Assembly: GCA_964397625.1 (NCBI GenBank)
Contig: CAYNJT010000105.1
Coordinates: forward strand, 1-7,745
From: Leptolinea sp964397625
Lineage (GTDB): Bacteria; Chloroflexota; Anaerolineae; Anaerolineales; Anaerolineaceae
Length of the DNA: 7,745 nt
Direction: 5' to 3'
This document shows positions 1 through 6,443 of the stretch, piece by piece. The stretch's first letter is position 1, and each line of letters begins with the position of its first letter. The notes under the pieces are model-generated. The model searched no databases, was not told the DNA's origin, and was given only the letters and a program-made list of their open reading frames with translations. A program made the translations under genes and the position numbers.

Positions 1-1
1 T

Positions 2-262
2 CTCGGAGAGGGCCGCCTGATCAACCTGGCTTCCGCCGAAGGACACCCCGCCAGTGTCATGGATATGTCTTTTGCCAATCAGGCACTTGCCGCGGAATAC
101 ATGGTGAAAAACCATGCCAAACTGCAAAAGAATGTTTACAGTGTTCCCGCCGAAATCGATGCTGAGATCGCCCGTCTGAAATTACTCTCCATGGGCGTAA
201 CCATTGATACCCTGACGGATGAACAGGTGAAATACCTGAACTCCTGGCAGGAAGGGACCTAA
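2..262 (+). CDS. ahcY: S-adenosylhomocysteine hydrolase, C-terminal fragment (5' end outside window)
   Basis: This is the last 86 codons of adenosylhomocysteinase, a cytosolic NAD-dependent enzyme that splits S-adenosylhomocysteine into adenosine and homocysteine and so keeps methylation reactions running. The frame is open from base 2 to a TAA stop. The fragment begins with the conserved block GRLINLASAEGHPASVMDMS, which lines the NAD/substrate site, followed by FANQALAAEYM. The tail reads VPAEIDAEIARLKL and ends KYLNSWQEGT. This is the short 'SW..GT' ending of many bacterial and archaeal enzymes, not the KPDHYRY-type tail of eukaryotic ones. The gene converges on the recA unit, with only two bases between the two stop codons. 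An inverted repeat at 294-335 may end its transcript. Family assignment is near certain; the start lies upstream of the window. Confidence 0.96.
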   Translation, partial: LGEGRLINLASAEGHPASVMDMSFANQALAAEYMVKNHAKLQKNVYSVPAEIDAEIARLKLLSMGVTIDTLTDEQVKYLNSWQEGT

Positions 263-264
263 AC

Positions 265-1149
265 CTAGTTTCCGGCCATAATTGCCATGTTTCCCAGGGC
301 GCTCCAGGATGATAGAAATACCTGGAGCGCTCTGGTATAGTACCGGCCGTTGTCCGAAATAAAAACTGTATCCGGTGTGTACCCGGTGATGATTACTGTG
401 TGTTCGAAATTTGCCACAATGGTTGAATTTCCAGCGGAATCGACATACGGGACAGAATACCCCGGCACGGTATTAAATATTACCCAGGCAATAACAGGTC
501 GACCTGAGGAAATTTCTGTACGAATATCATCCCAGGAGAAACCCTTACCGGAACGCGCGCTGACACCGTACTCGTTAAGAAGATTGGCAATCGGGTCGGC
601 ATGTACTCCATAGGAATTCGGGGGAAGTTGTCCCTGTTGCCCATCAAAACGTCCAACGAATCCCAGATCGGGATTATCGGAATGTGGCAAACGGCCAAGA
701 AATTCATTTTCATCAATACCAACACCAAAGAAGGAAGCCCAATCAACGGCCGTGCGTGCTTCACAGTCCAGAGTGAACCACTGGGGATTAGTCGTTACAC
801 CGTCGATCATATAGCTGTCAGGTAATGTGTCAACCTGTGGATTGGGTTCGGGTTGGGGCGGCTCGACCGTTTCAACGACTGGTTCCGCTGGAATGATGGT
901 AGGATGAAAGAGAAAACTGATGGAAGTGGGAAATCGAATCGGTAGAAATGGCGTCTTTGTTGGATTAACAACAGGCTGGCTGGCGGAATCATCAACAGGG
1001 GAGGCTGCCTGAGCAACAAACTCTCCCTGAAGCGCTCGACTCTGACTGATATTCTGGATCGTCAGAAAAGCCGCGAAGACAATGCAAAGCAGGGTGGTTA
1101 AAAGACCGGCTGCGATGACCAACCACTGCCAGGATTTGATTTCATTCAC
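265..1149 (-). CDS. Membrane-anchored C39-like family cysteine peptidase
   Basis: A 294-residue exported protein. Residues 8-31 form a single hydrophobic helix (signal anchor). About 75 residues of Pro/Ser/Thr-rich linker follow (roughly 45-108), then a C39-like (papain-fold) domain at about 110-294. The likely catalytic set is visible: Gln123 six residues before Cys129 (oxyanion Gln and nucleophile, in FTLDCEA), His250 in FEHTVIITGY and Asp266 in ISDNGR. The LPHSDNPDLGFVG and YGVHADPIANLL blocks match the YvpB/C39-like group. The domain should face outward. The substrate is unknown: it may cleave peptides or cell-wall cross-links, or be a non-processing relative of bacteriocin peptidases. 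The start is a GTG 18 bp after the stop of the upstream lipoprotein gene, and no clear Shine-Dalgarno is present, so it is probably co-transcribed with and coupled to that gene. It is last in the recA unit, and its 3' end carries the inverted repeat. Confidence 0.85.
   Translation of the reverse strand: MNEIKSWQWLVIAAGLLTTLLCIVFAAFLTIQNISQSRALQGEFVAQAASPVDDSASQPVVNPTKTPFLPIRFPTSISFLFHPTIIPAEPVVETVEPPQPEPNPQVDTLPDSYMIDGVTTNPQWFTLDCEARTAVDWASFFGVGIDENEFLGRLPHSDNPDLGFVGRFDGQQGQLPPNSYGVHADPIANLLNEYGVSARSGKGFSWDDIRTEISSGRPVIAWVIFNTVPGYSVPYVDSAGNSTIVANFEHTVIITGYTPDTVFISDNGRYYTRALQVFLSSWSALGNMAIMAGN
294..335 (+). terminator. Strong inverted repeat just after ahcY, inside the end of the opposing gene
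   Basis: Arms 294-308 and 321-335 pair over 15 bp (14 Watson-Crick pairs and one G-U in the + strand RNA) around a 12-base loop. The stem begins 32 bases after the ahcY stop, a suitable place for a terminator. No U-run follows (the next bases are TATAG), so it is not a textbook intrinsic terminator. It could act as a pause or RNA-stabilising hairpin, or need Rho. The same bases encode the last ~20 residues of the C39-like peptidase on the minus strand, so the stem is embedded in coding sequence. The repeat itself is certain; its role is inferred. Confidence 0.5.
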
Positions 1150-1167
1150 CCGATTATTTTACCCGGT

Positions 1168-1740
1168 TTACGAGAGTGGAGTAGGCATTACCCGGGGAAG
1201 GACTTCGATGACAACGAATATGGGATCACCGAAGGGTATACCTTCGGGTGTATACGCCTGCCACGCGGATCGATATTTTCCCTGTTCCGAAGGCGCGGTG
1301 AATTGAATACGAATGACTGCCTGACTTCCAGCCAGGGCGGGCACGAGAGATTGCTCAGTGTTGGCACCCATTGGTTCCCCACCGGTTAGACGCAAAGTGT
1401 AGAGGAATGTCCAGTTGCAGGTCCCCTGGTTTTCGACAACCCAACGTTTATCAACCACATCACCCGGGGCGAAAATTGTGCCATCAGGGATGGTCAGGTC
1501 ATTGATATAAGCCAGAAGATTACTGCAACCAGTCTGCCTGGTGGGCTCCACGGTTGCCGCGTGTTCAGACGTTATGGCAATTGTGGGGAATATTTGAGTG
1601 GCTGTAACTGCCGCAGTCGGGGGGATGAAAAGTCCAGTTTCTTCCTTAACACCGCGAGTTCCAGAACACCCTGATAGAAATACCAGGCAGATGATTACCG
1701 CAGCAATGCGGTTATTCTTCTTGATCGGAACCTTCGTCAT
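1168..1740 (-). CDS. Lipoprotein with an NBR1/FW-type Ig-like domain
   Basis: A 190-residue secreted lipoprotein. A basic n-region (KKNNR), a hydrophobic core and the lipobox LSGC place the lipidated Cys at 25. A Ser/Thr/Pro-rich spacer runs to about residue 68. Residues 71-181 match the Ig-like domain named after 'next to BRCA1' (NBR1, FW domain). The signature is KRWVVENQGTCNW (Trp100, Trp110), then a Leu-rich strand, APSEQGKYRSAW (Trp160) and GIPFGDPIFVVIEV. Cys72 and Cys108 could form a disulfide outside the cell. In bacteria this domain is usually attached to surface or envelope proteins and probably mediates binding; no catalytic residues are seen. The ATG lies 29 bp inside the end of recA in another frame, so translation is probably coupled to recA. 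No other Met precedes the signal peptide, which supports this start. The specific ligand is unknown. Confidence 0.87.
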   Translation of the reverse strand: MTKVPIKKNNRIAAVIICLVFLSGCSGTRGVKEETGLFIPPTAAVTATQIFPTIAITSEHAATVEPTRQTGCSNLLAYINDLTIPDGTIFAPGDVVDKRWVVENQGTCNWTFLYTLRLTGGEPMGANTEQSLVPALAGSQAVIRIQFTAPSEQGKYRSAWQAYTPEGIPFGDPIFVVIEVLPRVMPTPLS

Positions 1741-2809
1741 CGCCGCTTAAAGCCAGTGGTACATCACCACCCATGGCGCGCTGCCTTACAGCCGCGTCAA
1801 TTTCCTGGGATAGTTCAACATTTTGCTGCAGGAATTCTTTGGCATTCTCTCTCCCCTGTCCAAGGCGGATGTCACCATAGGAGAAGAAAGCCCCGCGTTT
1901 GGTGATGATTTCAAGCTGCGTGGCCAGGTCAATAATATCGCCTACTTTGGAAATGCCCTGGTTGTACATAATGTCGAATTCGGCTGTGCGGAATGGCGGT
2001 GCGACTTTATTCTTGACCACGCGTACGCGCGTGCGGTTACCTGTAATCTCGGCACCCGATTTGATGGACTGGATACGGCGTGTATCAAGGCGGACAGAGG
2101 CGTAAAACTTTAGAGCCAACCCGCCTGGTGTGGTTTCAGGATTTCCGAACATAATGCCAATCTTCTGACGTAATTGATTGGTGAAGATCATGGCGGTTTT
2201 CGTCTGGCTGATGGCGCCGGATAATTTTCTGAGGGCTTGAGACATCAACCGCGCCTGCATACCCATTGTGGCATCGCCCATATCACCTTCAATTTCAGCG
2301 CGGGGAACCAGGGCGGCTACTGAATCAACAACTACCAGATCAACAGCGCCGGAGCGCACCAATGTTTCCGCGATTTCCAATGCCTGTTCGCCGGTATCTG
2401 GCTGGGAAATGAGCAGGTTATCTACATTGACGCCGCAATGTGATGCGTATACGGGATCAAGGGCGTGCTCCATGTCAATGTAGGCGGCCGTCCCGCCCAG
2501 TTTCTGTGCTTCAGCCACGATATGCTGGCAGATGGTGGTTTTCCCGGAGGACTCAGGCCCAAAAATTTCTGTGATCCTTCCACGGGGGATGCCTCCCACA
2601 CCCAATGCGATATCCAGGGAGAGCGATCCGGTAGGGATAGCTTCAACCGTCATATGATGAGCTTCGCCCAAACGCATTATGGAACCTTCGCCATAGCGTT
2701 TGGTAATATCAGTTAAAGCTTTTTCAAGAACAGCCCGGCGGGCTTCGTCCATCGCGGATGGCATGGGGATATTCGCGTTTGAATCAGAGGTGCCAGATTT
2801 GCGGGCCAT
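1712..2809 (-). CDS. recA: RecA recombinase
   Basis: A full-length RecA of 365 residues. This ATP-dependent protein forms filaments on single-stranded DNA, catalyses strand exchange and triggers LexA-type autocleavage. Landmarks are Walker A GPESSGKT (84-91), the catalytic Glu114 in DMEHALDP, Walker B LVVVDS with Asp162, and loop L1 around AEIEGDMGDATMG (171-183). Loop L2 includes GIMFGNPETTPGG (218-230), and the switch residue Gln212 lies in TNQLRQKIG. The C-terminus is acidic (GDDEGSDQEE), as in many RecAs where it restrains DNA binding. The start ATG has a good AGGAG Shine-Dalgarno six bases upstream and a strong promoter behind it. It is first in a unit with the NBR1-domain lipoprotein (29 bp overlap) and the C39-like peptidase; no recX follows. 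Confidence 0.99.
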   Translation of the reverse strand: MARKSGTSDSNANIPMPSAMDEARRAVLEKALTDITKRYGEGSIMRLGEAHHMTVEAIPTGSLSLDIALGVGGIPRGRITEIFGPESSGKTTICQHIVAEAQKLGGTAAYIDMEHALDPVYASHCGVNVDNLLISQPDTGEQALEIAETLVRSGAVDLVVVDSVAALVPRAEIEGDMGDATMGMQARLMSQALRKLSGAISQTKTAMIFTNQLRQKIGIMFGNPETTPGGLALKFYASVRLDTRRIQSIKSGAEITGNRTRVRVVKNKVAPPFRTAEFDIMYNQGISKVGDIIDLATQLEIITKRGAFFSYGDIRLGQGRENAKEFLQQNVELSQEIDAAVRQRAMGGDVPLALSGDDEGSDQEE

Positions 2810-2836
2810 TTTTCTCTCCTGTGCGTTGATGGTATC

Positions 2837-2864
2837 AGTATAGCATTATTGTTCTAAAAGTCAA
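2837..2864 (-). promoter_or_regulatory. Sigma-70-type promoter of the recA unit
   Basis: Read on the minus strand, TTGACT (-35, 2859-2864) is followed by a 16-bp spacer and TATACT (-10, 2837-2842), 5/6 matches to each consensus box. Transcription should start near 2830, giving a leader of about 20 nt that contains the AGGAG at 2816-2820. I see neither a CTGT-N8-ACAG nor a GAAC-N4-GTTC SOS operator overlapping it; the spacer has only a single GAAC half-site. If recA is damage-inducible here, the operator is of a type I do not recognise. Confidence 0.75.
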
Positions 2865-3020
2865 GAAATCCCAAACATCATATGATCAAAAAACCAGTTG
2901 GAAAAATTTTGATAATTTATTATGATGATAGTCTATATGAGTATCTGATTGGTTTCATCATTGTCTTTTTTTTTCGGTCAGAATGATACAGGGAATGGTT
3001 TTTGTCGGATGAGGTGAATA
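2865..3020. other. AT-rich divergent spacer between recA and the Rossmann-MCP gene
   Basis: This gene-free stretch is strikingly AT-rich (13 of 60 bases are G/C at 2881-2940, about 22%), unlike the roughly even composition of neighbouring genes. It contains a perfect 10-bp palindrome ATCATATGAT at 2877-2886, just upstream of the recA -35 box, a candidate + strand promoter, a second pair of arms ATGATGA/TCATCAT (2922-2928 and 2956-2962), and a run of nine T at 2966-2974. The palindrome is well placed for a regulator-binding site, but no known motif is recognised. Confidence 0.45.
2898..2926 (+). promoter_or_regulatory. Candidate promoter for the Rossmann-MCP gene
   Basis: TTGGAA (2898-2903, 4/6 to -35), a 17-bp spacer and TATGAT (2921-2926, 5/6 to -10). 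A start near 2933 would give a leader of about 88 nt that includes the T9 tract at 2966-2974. In such AT-rich DNA chance matches are likely; TTGATA at 2909 with weaker downstream boxes is an alternative. Confidence 0.35.
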
Positions 3021-3674
3021 GTGGGAGACGATCAAACCAGAATTTATACAATTGGTATCATCGGGGGCGGCAAAGTTGGAGTGGAGCTATTCAGGCTATT
3101 TTCTGAGAGCCGCCTTTCAAGGGTCAACTATGTGGTTGACCGTGACAACAATGCCCCCGCCATTATTGCTGCCCGTCAGGCGAAGATAAAAACATTTGAT
3201 GATATTGAGAATGCATTGACGAACAAAACAGATTTTGTGTTTGAGGTGACTGGATCAGACCGTGTTGTGGAAATTCTTAGGGGCAGGATGGATGATGCCT
3301 GTGAAAAGCTTATCACACATAACATGGCATTTATCATTTTGCAGGCAATTGAAGAGAACAACAGGCATCTTCGCGATTCGGTGATTGCTGAAACCGGAGA
3401 TATTAAGAAGACGATTGAGAAGAACCTACAGGAAACTGAATCCTTGATTGAGCATATAGGAAAAGTAACATCTGAAATGCGAATGCTTGCATTGAACGCG
3501 AGGATTGAAGCCGCGCGTGTTGGGCAGGCAGGTCAGGGTTTCGCATTGGTAGCCGAACAAATGAGCAAACTTACCGATTCTGTTCGAGAGATAGCCCGAA
3601 GCATGGATCAAGTGACGGAATCTGTTCGAACGACTTCAAACCAGATTGAAATATCTTTGAATCGGCTAAAATAG
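3021..3674 (+). CDS. Rossmann-domain / methyl-accepting chemotaxis hairpin fusion protein
   Basis: A 217-residue soluble protein with two parts. Residues 8-100 look like an NAD(P)-binding Rossmann half of the homoserine/aspartate dehydrogenase type: a glycine-rich loop IGIIGGGKVG (11-20), an acidic end of strand 2 (VVDRD, Asp40) and FVFEVTGS (72-79). No dehydrogenase catalytic domain follows. From about 105 the chain becomes a long helix. Residues 152-186 are the cytoplasmic tip of an MCP, MRMLALNARIEAARVGQAGQ then GFALVAEQ, the part that contacts CheA and CheW. A return helix runs to the end. There is no transmembrane segment, HAMP or PAS, and the coiled coil is only a few heptads on each arm, with no obvious room for the usual methylation region. 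The tip keeps the ALN and EAAR core, with Gln172 in the usual GRGF/GKGF position. The start is GTG with GAGGTG four bases upstream; a TGA precedes it in frame. It is probably an intracellular sensor of a nucleotide or metabolite. The function is inferred; the two domains are clear. Confidence 0.82.
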   Translation: MGDDQTRIYTIGIIGGGKVGVELFRLFSESRLSRVNYVVDRDNNAPAIIAARQAKIKTFDDIENALTNKTDFVFEVTGSDRVVEILRGRMDDACEKLITHNMAFIILQAIEENNRHLRDSVIAETGDIKKTIEKNLQETESLIEHIGKVTSEMRMLALNARIEAARVGQAGQGFALVAEQMSKLTDSVREIARSMDQVTESVRTTSNQIEISLNRLK

Positions 3675-3694
3675 CGGATCCGGGCAGAGTTCAC

Positions 3695-4462
3695 TTAATT
3701 ATTAAAAGTGGACTGTAGACAATGAAGCCAACTTTGTGTAACTTCCAACGGCAGGCCGGGTGTTACTGCCAGAACCGGAATATCCTGACTGGAAGGATCA
3801 CTTCCTATTAGAGAAATTTCTTTAAGGTTTTCATTCAACCACCGGGCAGGTAAAAATCCTACAGCTGCCGGGTTATTTGTGATGGCGGAAGCCAGATTTT
3901 CTGCCGCCGGGGCTATCCAAACCTGACCCAGATTTGAAGATTTTATTTCGGGCACAAACTCAAGTAACAGGGAGGATATATCCTCACCTTTCGGGTAATG
4001 CCAGACCTCAACTGGTTGCGTCAGATAGGAATCAGAGGCAGTGCAATCCGAACAAAGCTGCTTAAGGGCTTCACCCCAGGTGGTATAACCTGCCCTATAC
4101 AGAAGTGTTGCCTGGTTATGGTTCAGGTATATTAACGGATTCTCTTTATGTGCGGCGAGAACCAGTCGATCAGATCCCAGTCGAAAAACCTGTACCTGGG
4201 CAGGGATCTGTCTATCACCCCAGATTAGGGAAACATTGGCTCCGGTCTTGCCCATTTCGCCGGCTGGTTTTTCTTCGAGAATAATATGCAAACCGTTAGA
4301 TTGAAGGGCACAGGCTTGAATGGCCGGTGACAGGTATTTCAGGGTCGGTGAGAGTTCCAAACGCAGCGAGACATCCCGAACCGCGCGGTTTTGACACGCG
4401 GTTAAGAATAGCGCGGTAAGGAAGGCAGCCAGAATAATTCGTTTACCGGATGAATGAGACAA
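3695..4462 (-). CDS. PstS-like (type 2 periplasmic-binding fold) lipoprotein
   Basis: A 255-residue exported lipoprotein. Lys/Arg at 7-8, a hydrophobic stretch and the lipobox LTAC give a lipidated Cys at 23. The remainder resembles small phosphate-binding-protein-like domains: RLVLAAHKENPL (99-110), a following Leu/Gln-rich helix with TTWGEAL (127-133), WHYPKGEDISSLLLEFV (154-170) and NNPAAVGFLPARWL (196-209), which recalls the 'NPgaIGyLp' segment of PstS. The anion-binding residues of true PstS are not evident, and it is shorter than PstS, so the ligand is unknown. No ABC permease or ATPase gene is nearby. The start is a TTG immediately preceded by an in-frame TGA, so no longer version exists. 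It overlaps the uppP end by 20 bp, suggesting coupling. The lipoprotein call is strong; the fold assignment is moderate. Confidence 0.68.
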   Translation of the reverse strand: MSHSSGKRIILAAFLTALFLTACQNRAVRDVSLRLELSPTLKYLSPAIQACALQSNGLHIILEEKPAGEMGKTGANVSLIWGDRQIPAQVQVFRLGSDRLVLAAHKENPLIYLNHNQATLLYRAGYTTWGEALKQLCSDCTASDSYLTQPVEVWHYPKGEDISSLLLEFVPEIKSSNLGQVWIAPAAENLASAITNNPAAVGFLPARWLNENLKEISLIGSDPSSQDIPVLAVTPGLPLEVTQSWLHCLQSTFNN

Positions 4463-5264
4463 TCAGAATAAGTGCTCCCAGAAAGCTGCAATAAATGGCA
4501 AAAACGGATAGTGCCCGGCGGTTCAGGAAAGCCAACAGCCACTTGATGGACAGGTAGCCAACAATAGCCGCGGCAAGCGTGCCAATCAAGATAACAGGCA
4601 GAAAGGTCGACAGGCCGGCGATGTCACGTAAATCCAACGCGCTATATAGCCCGGCGGCCAGCATTATGGGAATGGACATCAGAAAAGAGAATTTTGCCGC
4701 GTCAGTCCGTTTTAAACCACGCATTAGTCCCATAGAAATTGTCGCGCCCGATCGTGAAATTCCCGGGAAGATGGCTACAGCCTGACCGATCCCGATCAGA
4801 ATCGCATCCAACCAGTTAATGGAGGAGAAATCACGCTCCTTGCGGCCAATCCATTCGGCAACCATAAGTAAAATGGCAGTGACAAATAACAGGATTGCCA
4901 CGGCTACCGGATTGCTGAATGCCGCTTCCACAACAGGTTTAATCAACACACCGGCCAGTCCTCCTGGAATGGATGCCAGGATGATTAACCAGCCCATACG
5001 AGATTCAACTGTGGCAAAGGGCTGCCGCGCGGCGATTCCCTTGAAAAAGGCTGTCAGGATGGCGATCAGGTCTTTCCAGAAGTAAACAAGCACGGCAACC
5101 AGAGTTCCCAGTTGGACAAGGACGTCGAAGACAAACGCCTGATCAACCGGAAAACTCCACCCGAAAAGGTATGGGATGATCACCAGGTGGGCGGAGCTTG
5201 AAACTGGGAGGTATTCGGTCAAACCTTGAACGATACCCAGGATGATGGCTTGGAAAATGGTCAT
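4443..5264 (-). CDS. uppP: Undecaprenyl-diphosphatase (UppP/BacA family)
   Basis: A 273-residue polytopic membrane enzyme that removes a phosphate from undecaprenyl diphosphate to regenerate the lipid carrier for peptidoglycan and other wall polymers; loss of activity sensitises cells to bacitracin. The two signature regions are intact: QGLTEYLPVSSSAHL (13-27, with Glu17 and His26) and FPGISRSGATISMG (166-179, with Ser170 and Arg171). The position equivalent to the first Glu of the E. coli motif is Gln13, a common family variant. About seven or eight hydrophobic segments fit the family. The frame stays open upstream to 5363, but the family begins at MTIFQAI. GAGGA lies four to five bases before that ATG, and it sits 17 bp after the tgt stop, so the longer start is rejected. 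It is the middle gene of a tgt-uppP-lipoprotein unit. Confidence 0.97.
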   Translation of the reverse strand: MTIFQAIILGIVQGLTEYLPVSSSAHLVIIPYLFGWSFPVDQAFVFDVLVQLGTLVAVLVYFWKDLIAILTAFFKGIAARQPFATVESRMGWLIILASIPGGLAGVLIKPVVEAAFSNPVAVAILLFVTAILLMVAEWIGRKERDFSSINWLDAILIGIGQAVAIFPGISRSGATISMGLMRGLKRTDAAKFSFLMSIPIMLAAGLYSALDLRDIAGLSTFLPVILIGTLAAAIVGYLSIKWLLAFLNRRALSVFAIYCSFLGALILIVSFIR

Positions 5265-5268
5265 GATT

Positions 5269-5273
5269 TCCTC
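5269..5273 (-). promoter_or_regulatory. Shine-Dalgarno that fixes the uppP start
   Basis: GAGGA on the minus strand, four bases from the ATG at 5262-5264. It selects the conserved MTIFQAI start over in-frame starts lying inside tgt. Confidence 0.7.
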
Positions 5274-5281
5274 GATGGAAC

Positions 5282-6403
5282 TTATTTTTTGGGATGATTG
5301 TACTGCGTTAAAAACTCCTGCGCGAAAGCGGAAAAGCGCTGCTCGAGGATAGCCTGCCGGCACAGAGTTACCAGCCGAATCAGGGTGTGCAGGTTATGGA
5401 TGGAAATCAGGGTGGAAGCCAGCATTTCGCGGGCCGAGATGAGATGGCGAATATATGACCGGCTGAAATTCAGGCAGGTGTAACAATCGCAGGTTTCATC
5501 GATTGGGCGGGGATCACGGACATGAACGGCGTTCAACATATTCACCCGGCCTCGCAGTGTCATGGCGGATTGATGTCGGGCAAGCCGGGTGGGCAGAACA
5601 CAATCAAAAATGTCGATTCCACGCAGAATGCCATTGACCAGATCTTCAGGAGAACCAACACCCATAAGGTACCGTGGCTTATACGATGGCAGAAGAGGAA
5701 CGACGGTTTCAAGAACCGCGTGCATTTCAGCTTTGCTTTCACCGACGGAAAGGCCTCCAATGGCCAATCCGTCAAACGGCTGACTGGCTGTCCATTCGGC
5801 GGAACGTTTTCGCAGGTCATCAAACACGCCGCCCTGCACAATGCCGAACAATGCCTGATCTTCGCGTGTTTTAGCCCGCAGACAGCGTTCCGCCCACGCG
5901 GTGGTTCGCTCGAGCGCCTCTTCGTTATACAGCCTATCATTCGGTGGGGCGCATTCATCAAAAGCCATGATGATATCCGCTCCTAACTTCTGCTGAATAT
6001 CGATGGATTTCTCGGGAGTTAACCGGTGCATTGACCCGTCAATATGGCTTTTGAATGTGGCGCCATCCGCGTCTATTTTACGGATAGCTGCCAGAGAGAA
6101 AACCTGGAAACCGCCCGAATCGGTGAGAATGGGACCCGGCCACCGCATAAATTCGTGCAAGCCGCCCATTTCAGACACCAGGTCAGCGCCTGGACGCAGG
6201 TAGAGATGGTATGTATTGCTCAACACTAATGAGGCGCCCAACTCTTTAAGTTGGGCCGGGGTAACAGCTTTTACCGTCGCCTGCGTTCCAACCGGTGCGA
6301 AAACAGGCGTGGGAATATCACCGTGAGGAGTGTGGTACACACCAGCACGGGCAGCGCCGTCCTGGGCAATCAATTCGTAGGAAAATTGGCTGGATTCGCT
6401 CAT
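5282..6403 (-). CDS. tgt: Queuine/preQ1 tRNA-guanine transglycosylase
   Basis: A 373-residue cytosolic TGT that swaps guanine-34 of GU(N) anticodon tRNAs (Asp, Asn, His, Tyr) for preQ1, the committed step of bacterial queuosine formation. Visible features are the TIM-barrel start TPVFAPVGTQATVKAVTP, the substrate Asp95 in TDSGGFQVFS, ALFGIVQGG (184-192) and GLAIGGLSVGE (212-222). The nucleophile Asp267 lies in IDIFDCVLPTR, and the zinc site is Cys305, Cys307 and Cys310 (CDCYTC) with His336 (IHNLH). Length is normal for the family. The start is taken as the ATG at 6401-6403; a TTG codon directly before it is less likely. The Shine-Dalgarno is weak (GGAA eight bases away). It leads the tgt-uppP-lipoprotein unit and diverges from alr. 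No queA or other queuosine gene is in the window. Confidence 0.98.
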   Translation of the reverse strand: MSESSQFSYELIAQDGAARAGVYHTPHGDIPTPVFAPVGTQATVKAVTPAQLKELGASLVLSNTYHLYLRPGADLVSEMGGLHEFMRWPGPILTDSGGFQVFSLAAIRKIDADGATFKSHIDGSMHRLTPEKSIDIQQKLGADIIMAFDECAPPNDRLYNEEALERTTAWAERCLRAKTREDQALFGIVQGGVFDDLRKRSAEWTASQPFDGLAIGGLSVGESKAEMHAVLETVVPLLPSYKPRYLMGVGSPEDLVNGILRGIDIFDCVLPTRLARHQSAMTLRGRVNMLNAVHVRDPRPIDETCDCYTCLNFSRSYIRHLISAREMLASTLISIHNLHTLIRLVTLCRQAILEQRFSAFAQEFLTQYNHPKK

Positions 6404-6443
6404 CAAAAGAGTTCCATTTATAAAGAAATTATCCGAGACGGGG

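Noticed and set aside
2922..2974. Attenuator-like hairpin ATGATGA/TCATCAT followed by T9
   Set aside because: The stem is only 7 bp and AT-rich with a 27-base loop, and its left arm overlaps the proposed -10 box, so it would not be transcribed from that promoter.
3690..3712. Small inverted repeat (TTCACTT/AAGTGGA) between the convergent Rossmann-MCP and lipoprotein genes
   Set aside because: Seven pairs including one wobble, a weak stem and no U-run on either strand; too weak to call a terminator.
5265..5363. N-terminal extension of uppP by 33 codons
   Set aside because: It overlaps the end of tgt, is not hydrophobic or conserved, and a good Shine-Dalgarno precedes the conserved MTIFQAI start.
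5522..5986. A 154-codon + strand frame, and a 133-codon minus-strand frame at 5560-5961
   Set aside because: Both are shadows of tgt, whose catalytic and zinc motifs run through this region in the minus frame; neither resembles a protein family.
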